Assembly: GCA_013824055.1 (NCBI GenBank)
Contig: PNNE01000009.1
Coordinates: 1-8,096 of the forward strand
DNA from: Rhodobacter sp.
Lineage (GTDB): Bacteria; Pseudomonadota; Alphaproteobacteria; Rhodobacterales; Rhodobacteraceae
Direction: 5' to 3'
DNA length: 8,096 bases
Shown here in pieces: positions 6,495 through 8,096 of the stretch (position 1 is the first letter of the stretch; each line of letters opens with the position of its first letter). Both the position numbers and the translations under genes were made by a program. The notes under the pieces are model-generated. The model saw nothing but the letters and a program-made list of their open reading frames with translations, was not told where the DNA came from and did no database searches.

Positions 6495-7260
6495 GGTCGT
6501 GCTCGTGCTGAGGGCGATGGTGGTGCGGGTGGCCGTCGTCGTGGTCGTGGTCGTGTTCGTGGCGATACAGCGCCAGCGCGCCTTGCGTCCCAAGCCCGAA
6601 CAGCGCCCGGTATTCCGGGGCGGTCGAGACCACACGGGGCGTGCCTTCGCAGCAGATGTGGCCGTTCAGGCAGATCACCCGGTCGCTGGCCGCCATGACG
6701 ACATGCAGGTCGTGGCTGATCATCAGCACCGCCGCGCCGGTCTGATGCCGGACCTCCTCGATCAGGCGGTAGAAGGCCGCCTCGCCGGGCTGATCCAGGC
6801 CCGAGGTCGGCTCGTCCAGCATCAGCAGCTGCGGCTTGCCCAGCAGCGCGCGGGCAAGCAGGACCCGTTGCAACTGCCCGCCGGAAAGCGTGGTCATCTG
6901 CTCGGCCTCCTGGCCCGCCATGCCGACCCGCGCCAGCGCGTCTGCGGCGGCCCGATCGGTGACCCTGGTCGGCAGCGACAGGAAGCGGCGCACGGTGATC
7001 GGCATCGTCCGGTCGATGGTCAGCCGCTGCGGGACGTAGCCGATCCGCAGGCCAGCCCGCCGCAGAAGACGGCCCTCGGCCACCGGGACGATGCCCAGAA
7101 GCGCGCGCAGAAGCGTCGACTTGCCCGATCCGTTGGGGCCAAGGATCGTGACGATCTCGCCGGGTTCGACCTTCAGGCTGATGTCGTGCAGCACCTCGTC
7201 GGCCCCGAAGCGGACGCAGACATGCTCGGCAGCGATCAGGGCCGTGCCGGGAAGGCTCAT
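6487..7260 (-). CDS. znuC: Zinc ABC transporter ATP-binding protein ZnuC
   Basis: This 257-residue ATPase drives zinc import. It has Walker A GPNGSGKS (41-48), Q-loop Gln78 in IGYVPQRL, signature LSGGQLQR (125-132), Walker B Asp149 with catalytic Glu150 (LMLDEPTSGLD) and switch His183 (MISHDLHVVM). The string CLNGHICCEGTP (197-208) and the closing LALYRHEHDHDHDD match ZnuC closely; E. coli ZnuC has CLNHHICCSGTP and a shorter His-rich end. The tail (234-256) is unusually rich, with 11 His and 5 Asp. I chose the ATG at 7260 because it forms an ATGA overlap with the zur stop; a GTG at 7284 would add eight residues and lengthen the overlap. Coupled translation with zur and znuB is likely. Confidence 0.96.
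   Translation of the reverse strand: MSLPGTALIAAEHVCVRFGADEVLHDISLKVEPGEIVTILGPNGSGKSTLLRALLGIVPVAEGRLLRRAGLRIGYVPQRLTIDRTMPITVRRFLSLPTRVTDRAAADALARVGMAGQEAEQMTTLSGGQLQRVLLARALLGKPQLLMLDEPTSGLDQPGEAAFYRLIEEVRHQTGAAVLMISHDLHVVMAASDRVICLNGHICCEGTPRVVSTAPEYRALFGLGTQGALALYRHEHDHDHDDGHPHHHRPQHEHDHA
6490..6561 (-). repeat. His/Asp low-complexity tail of ZnuC, CACGAC repeats
   Basis: The last 24 codons of znuC contain runs of the hexamer CACGAC (His-Asp) interrupted by GGC, CCG and CGC codons. The product is a 23-residue stretch with 11 histidines, a plausible cytoplasmic zinc-binding tail. The repeat also makes the other two frames look like poly-Thr or poly-Val, which can mislead start calling for znuB. 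Confidence 0.85.
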
Positions 7261-7739
7261 GCCTGCCCCCGGCAGTTCGGGCACAGGCCAAGCGCCTCGA
7301 TGGTGGACCGTTCGACCTGAAAGCCGGCCCTGGCCGCTTCGGCCTCCAGCGAGGCGCGGGCGGTGCTGGCCTCGGCCTCGGCGACCATGTGGCAGCTGCG
7401 GCAGATCAGGAAGGCGGGGGCGTGGTCCTTGCCGGGATGGACGCAGGCAGTGAAGGCGTTCAGGCGCTGGATGCGGTGGGCAAGGCCCTGCTCCACCAGG
7501 AATTCCAGCGCGCGATAGGCGACGGGCGGCTGGTTGCCGAAGCCTTCCGTCGCCAGCCGGGCCAGCACGTCATAGGCGCCAAGCGCCTTGTGTTCCTCCA
7601 GCAGGATTTCCAGCACCCGGCGGCGCACCGGGGTCATCCGCGCACCGGCGGCCGTGGTCACCGCCTCGGCCCGCGCCAGCGCGTCCTGGGCGCAATGCGC
7701 GTGGTCATGCGCCGCGAAGGCAAGATCGGGGTCGGGCAT
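7257..7739 (-). CDS. zur: Zinc uptake regulator Zur (Fur family)
   Basis: This 160-residue DNA-binding repressor senses zinc. A winged-helix domain (about 24-93) contains MTPVRRRVLEILLEEHKALGAYDVL and the recognition part QPPVAYRALEFLVEQGLAHRI, which matches Zur (PPTVYRALDFLLEQGFVHK in E. coli). The dimerisation half carries two CxxC pairs, C113/C116 and C153/C156, expected to hold the structural zinc. By spacing, H88, C99, H106 and E121 correspond to the regulatory zinc ligands known in E. coli Zur (H77, C88, H96, E111). An N-terminal extension includes HDHAHC (11-16). The start is the ATG at 7739, preceded by a weak AAGAG. It is the first gene of the zur-znuC-znuB operon and faces znuA across an operator, so autoregulation is likely. 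Confidence 0.95.
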   Translation of the reverse strand: MPDPDLAFAAHDHAHCAQDALARAEAVTTAAGARMTPVRRRVLEILLEEHKALGAYDVLARLATEGFGNQPPVAYRALEFLVEQGLAHRIQRLNAFTACVHPGKDHAPAFLICRSCHMVAEAEASTARASLEAEAARAGFQVERSTIEALGLCPNCRGQA

Positions 7740-7749
7740 CAGCTGGCTC

Positions 7750-7778
7750 TTGACCTGTTATAATATTACATACATAGA
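7750..7778 (+). promoter_or_regulatory. Candidate promoter of znuA
   Basis: TTGACC (7750-7755) is a good -35 element, and a weak -10 candidate CATAGA (7773-7778) follows after 17 bases, placing the Zur operator exactly in the spacer. Alternatively TATAAT (7759-7764) is a perfect -10, but no -35 is visible at the proper distance upstream. Either way the operator blocks the promoter. Confidence 0.45.
7756..7770. promoter_or_regulatory. Putative Zur operator shared by zur and znuA
   Basis: The 15-base sequence TGTTATAATATTACA is an imperfect palindrome: TGT pairs with ACA and ATA with TAT, with one mismatched pair around a central A. It lies in the AT-rich core of an otherwise GC-rich 67-base divergent gap between a zinc repressor gene and a zinc-binding-protein gene. 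It resembles the TGTTATAnTATAACA-type Zur sites known in Alphaproteobacteria. Binding here would cover core promoter elements on both strands. Confidence 0.75.
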
Positions 7779-7787
7779 GCGGAGCAA
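7760..7787 (-). promoter_or_regulatory. Candidate promoter of zur-znuC-znuB
   Basis: On the minus strand TTGCTC (7787-7782) and TATTAT (7765-7760) are separated by 16 bases. The -10 element lies inside the Zur operator. Transcription would start near 7753, giving a very short leader before the zur ATG at 7739. The call rests on consensus similarity only. Confidence 0.5.
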
Positions 7788-7793
7788 CGACAG

Positions 7794-7798
7794 AAGGA
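7794..7798 (+). promoter_or_regulatory. Ribosome binding site of znuA
   Basis: AAGGA lies eight bases before the ATG at 7807. This is a strong Shine-Dalgarno match that fixes the znuA start just ahead of a signal peptide. Confidence 0.75.
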
Positions 7799-7806
7799 AG
7801 CCGCCG

Positions 7807-8096
7807 ATGCGTTATATCATCACTCTCCTCGCAACTGCCACCCCCGCCCTGGCCGAGGTGCCGAAGGTGGTCACCGACATTCCTCCGGTCCATGCGCTGG
7901 TGGCGCAGGTGATGGGCGATCTTGGCGCGCCCGAGCTGCTGCTGGGCCGGGGGGCCGACGAGCATGACTTCCAGCTGAAGCCCAGCCAGGCCGGGGCCGT
8001 GGCGGACTCGGACCTGGTGGTCTGGATCGGGCCGGAACTGACGCCCTGGCTGGACAATGCGCTGGACAGCCGCCCCGAAGGCGCGGCCGCGCTGGC
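7807..8096 (+). CDS. znuA: Zinc ABC transporter substrate-binding protein ZnuA, 5' part
   Basis: The first 96 residues of the periplasmic zinc-binding protein of ZnuABC are present; the gene continues past the window. A short signal peptide (MRYIITLLATATPALA) is followed by a likely cleavage after Ala16. The mature part begins EVPKVVTDIPPVHALVAQVMGD and contains LLLGRGADEHDFQLKPSQ (44-61) and DLVVWIGPELTPWL, matching the ZnuA pattern (GASEHDYSLRPS and ADLVVWVGPEM in E. coli). Glu52-His53 falls at the position of the first zinc ligand region of E. coli ZnuA; His29 is another candidate ligand. The His-rich loop and remaining ligands lie beyond the window. The gene is divergent from zur-znuCB with a shared operator, so zinc-repressed expression is expected. 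Confidence 0.94.
   Translation, partial: MRYIITLLATATPALAEVPKVVTDIPPVHALVAQVMGDLGAPELLLGRGADEHDFQLKPSQAGAVADSDLVVWIGPELTPWLDNALDSRPEGAAAL

Noticed and set aside
6495..6635. znuB start at 6635
   Set aside because: The extra 47 residues are a Thr-rich frame-shifted reading of the ZnuC His tail. ZnuB homologues begin near the ATG at 6494.
5679..7320. Plus-strand open frames across znuB and znuC (5679-6698, 6412-7320)
   Set aside because: Compositionally biased Gln/Gly/Asp/Arg-rich products without domains. The minus strand carries unmistakable ZnuB and ZnuC.

Overview
The window is GC-rich alphaproteobacterial DNA. Protein style, the tight gene overlaps and the zur-znuCB / znuA arrangement suggest the order Rhodobacterales (Paracoccus or a close relative). 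That assignment is inferred from sequence character, since no rRNA or other marker gene is present.

Positions 1-4618 (+ strand) hold a peptide/nickel-type ABC importer operon: the C-terminal part of a family 5 substrate-binding protein (its start lies upstream of the window), two permeases and two ATPases. The binding protein is separated from the first permease by 94 bases containing a strong C-rich/G-rich inverted repeat and a possible G-quadruplex. After that the four genes overlap by 8, 4 and 8 bases. Both ATPases are short and lack the usual cysteine-containing C-terminal extension of Opp/Dpp ATPases. The substrate cannot be read from the sequence.

Positions 4619-5635 (- strand) hold a gene of unknown function that abuts the last ATPase gene tail to tail with no base between the stop codons. 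It predicts a membrane-anchored protein with a soluble central domain, an Ala/Glu-rich helix, a Gly-rich stretch and a two-cysteine tail.

Positions 5712-8096 are a zinc-uptake locus. zur, znuC and znuB run leftward as an overlapping operon, and znuA runs rightward and is cut by the window end. The 67-base zur-znuA gap carries a 15-base imperfect palindrome, TGTTATAATATTACA, that fits a Zur operator and overlaps candidate promoter elements for both directions. One Zur dimer site could therefore shut off regulator, transporter and binding protein together when zinc is sufficient. ZnuA captures zinc in the periplasm, ZnuB is the membrane channel, ZnuC is the ATPase and has a long His/Asp-rich tail, and Zur is the zinc sensor, with its own short His-rich N-terminus.

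There is no gene-free stretch longer than 94 bases. No RNA gene, insertion sequence, CRISPR array or phage feature was seen. Most of the window is ordinary transport biology; the least explained items are the uncharacterised 338-residue protein and the G-rich element inside the first operon.
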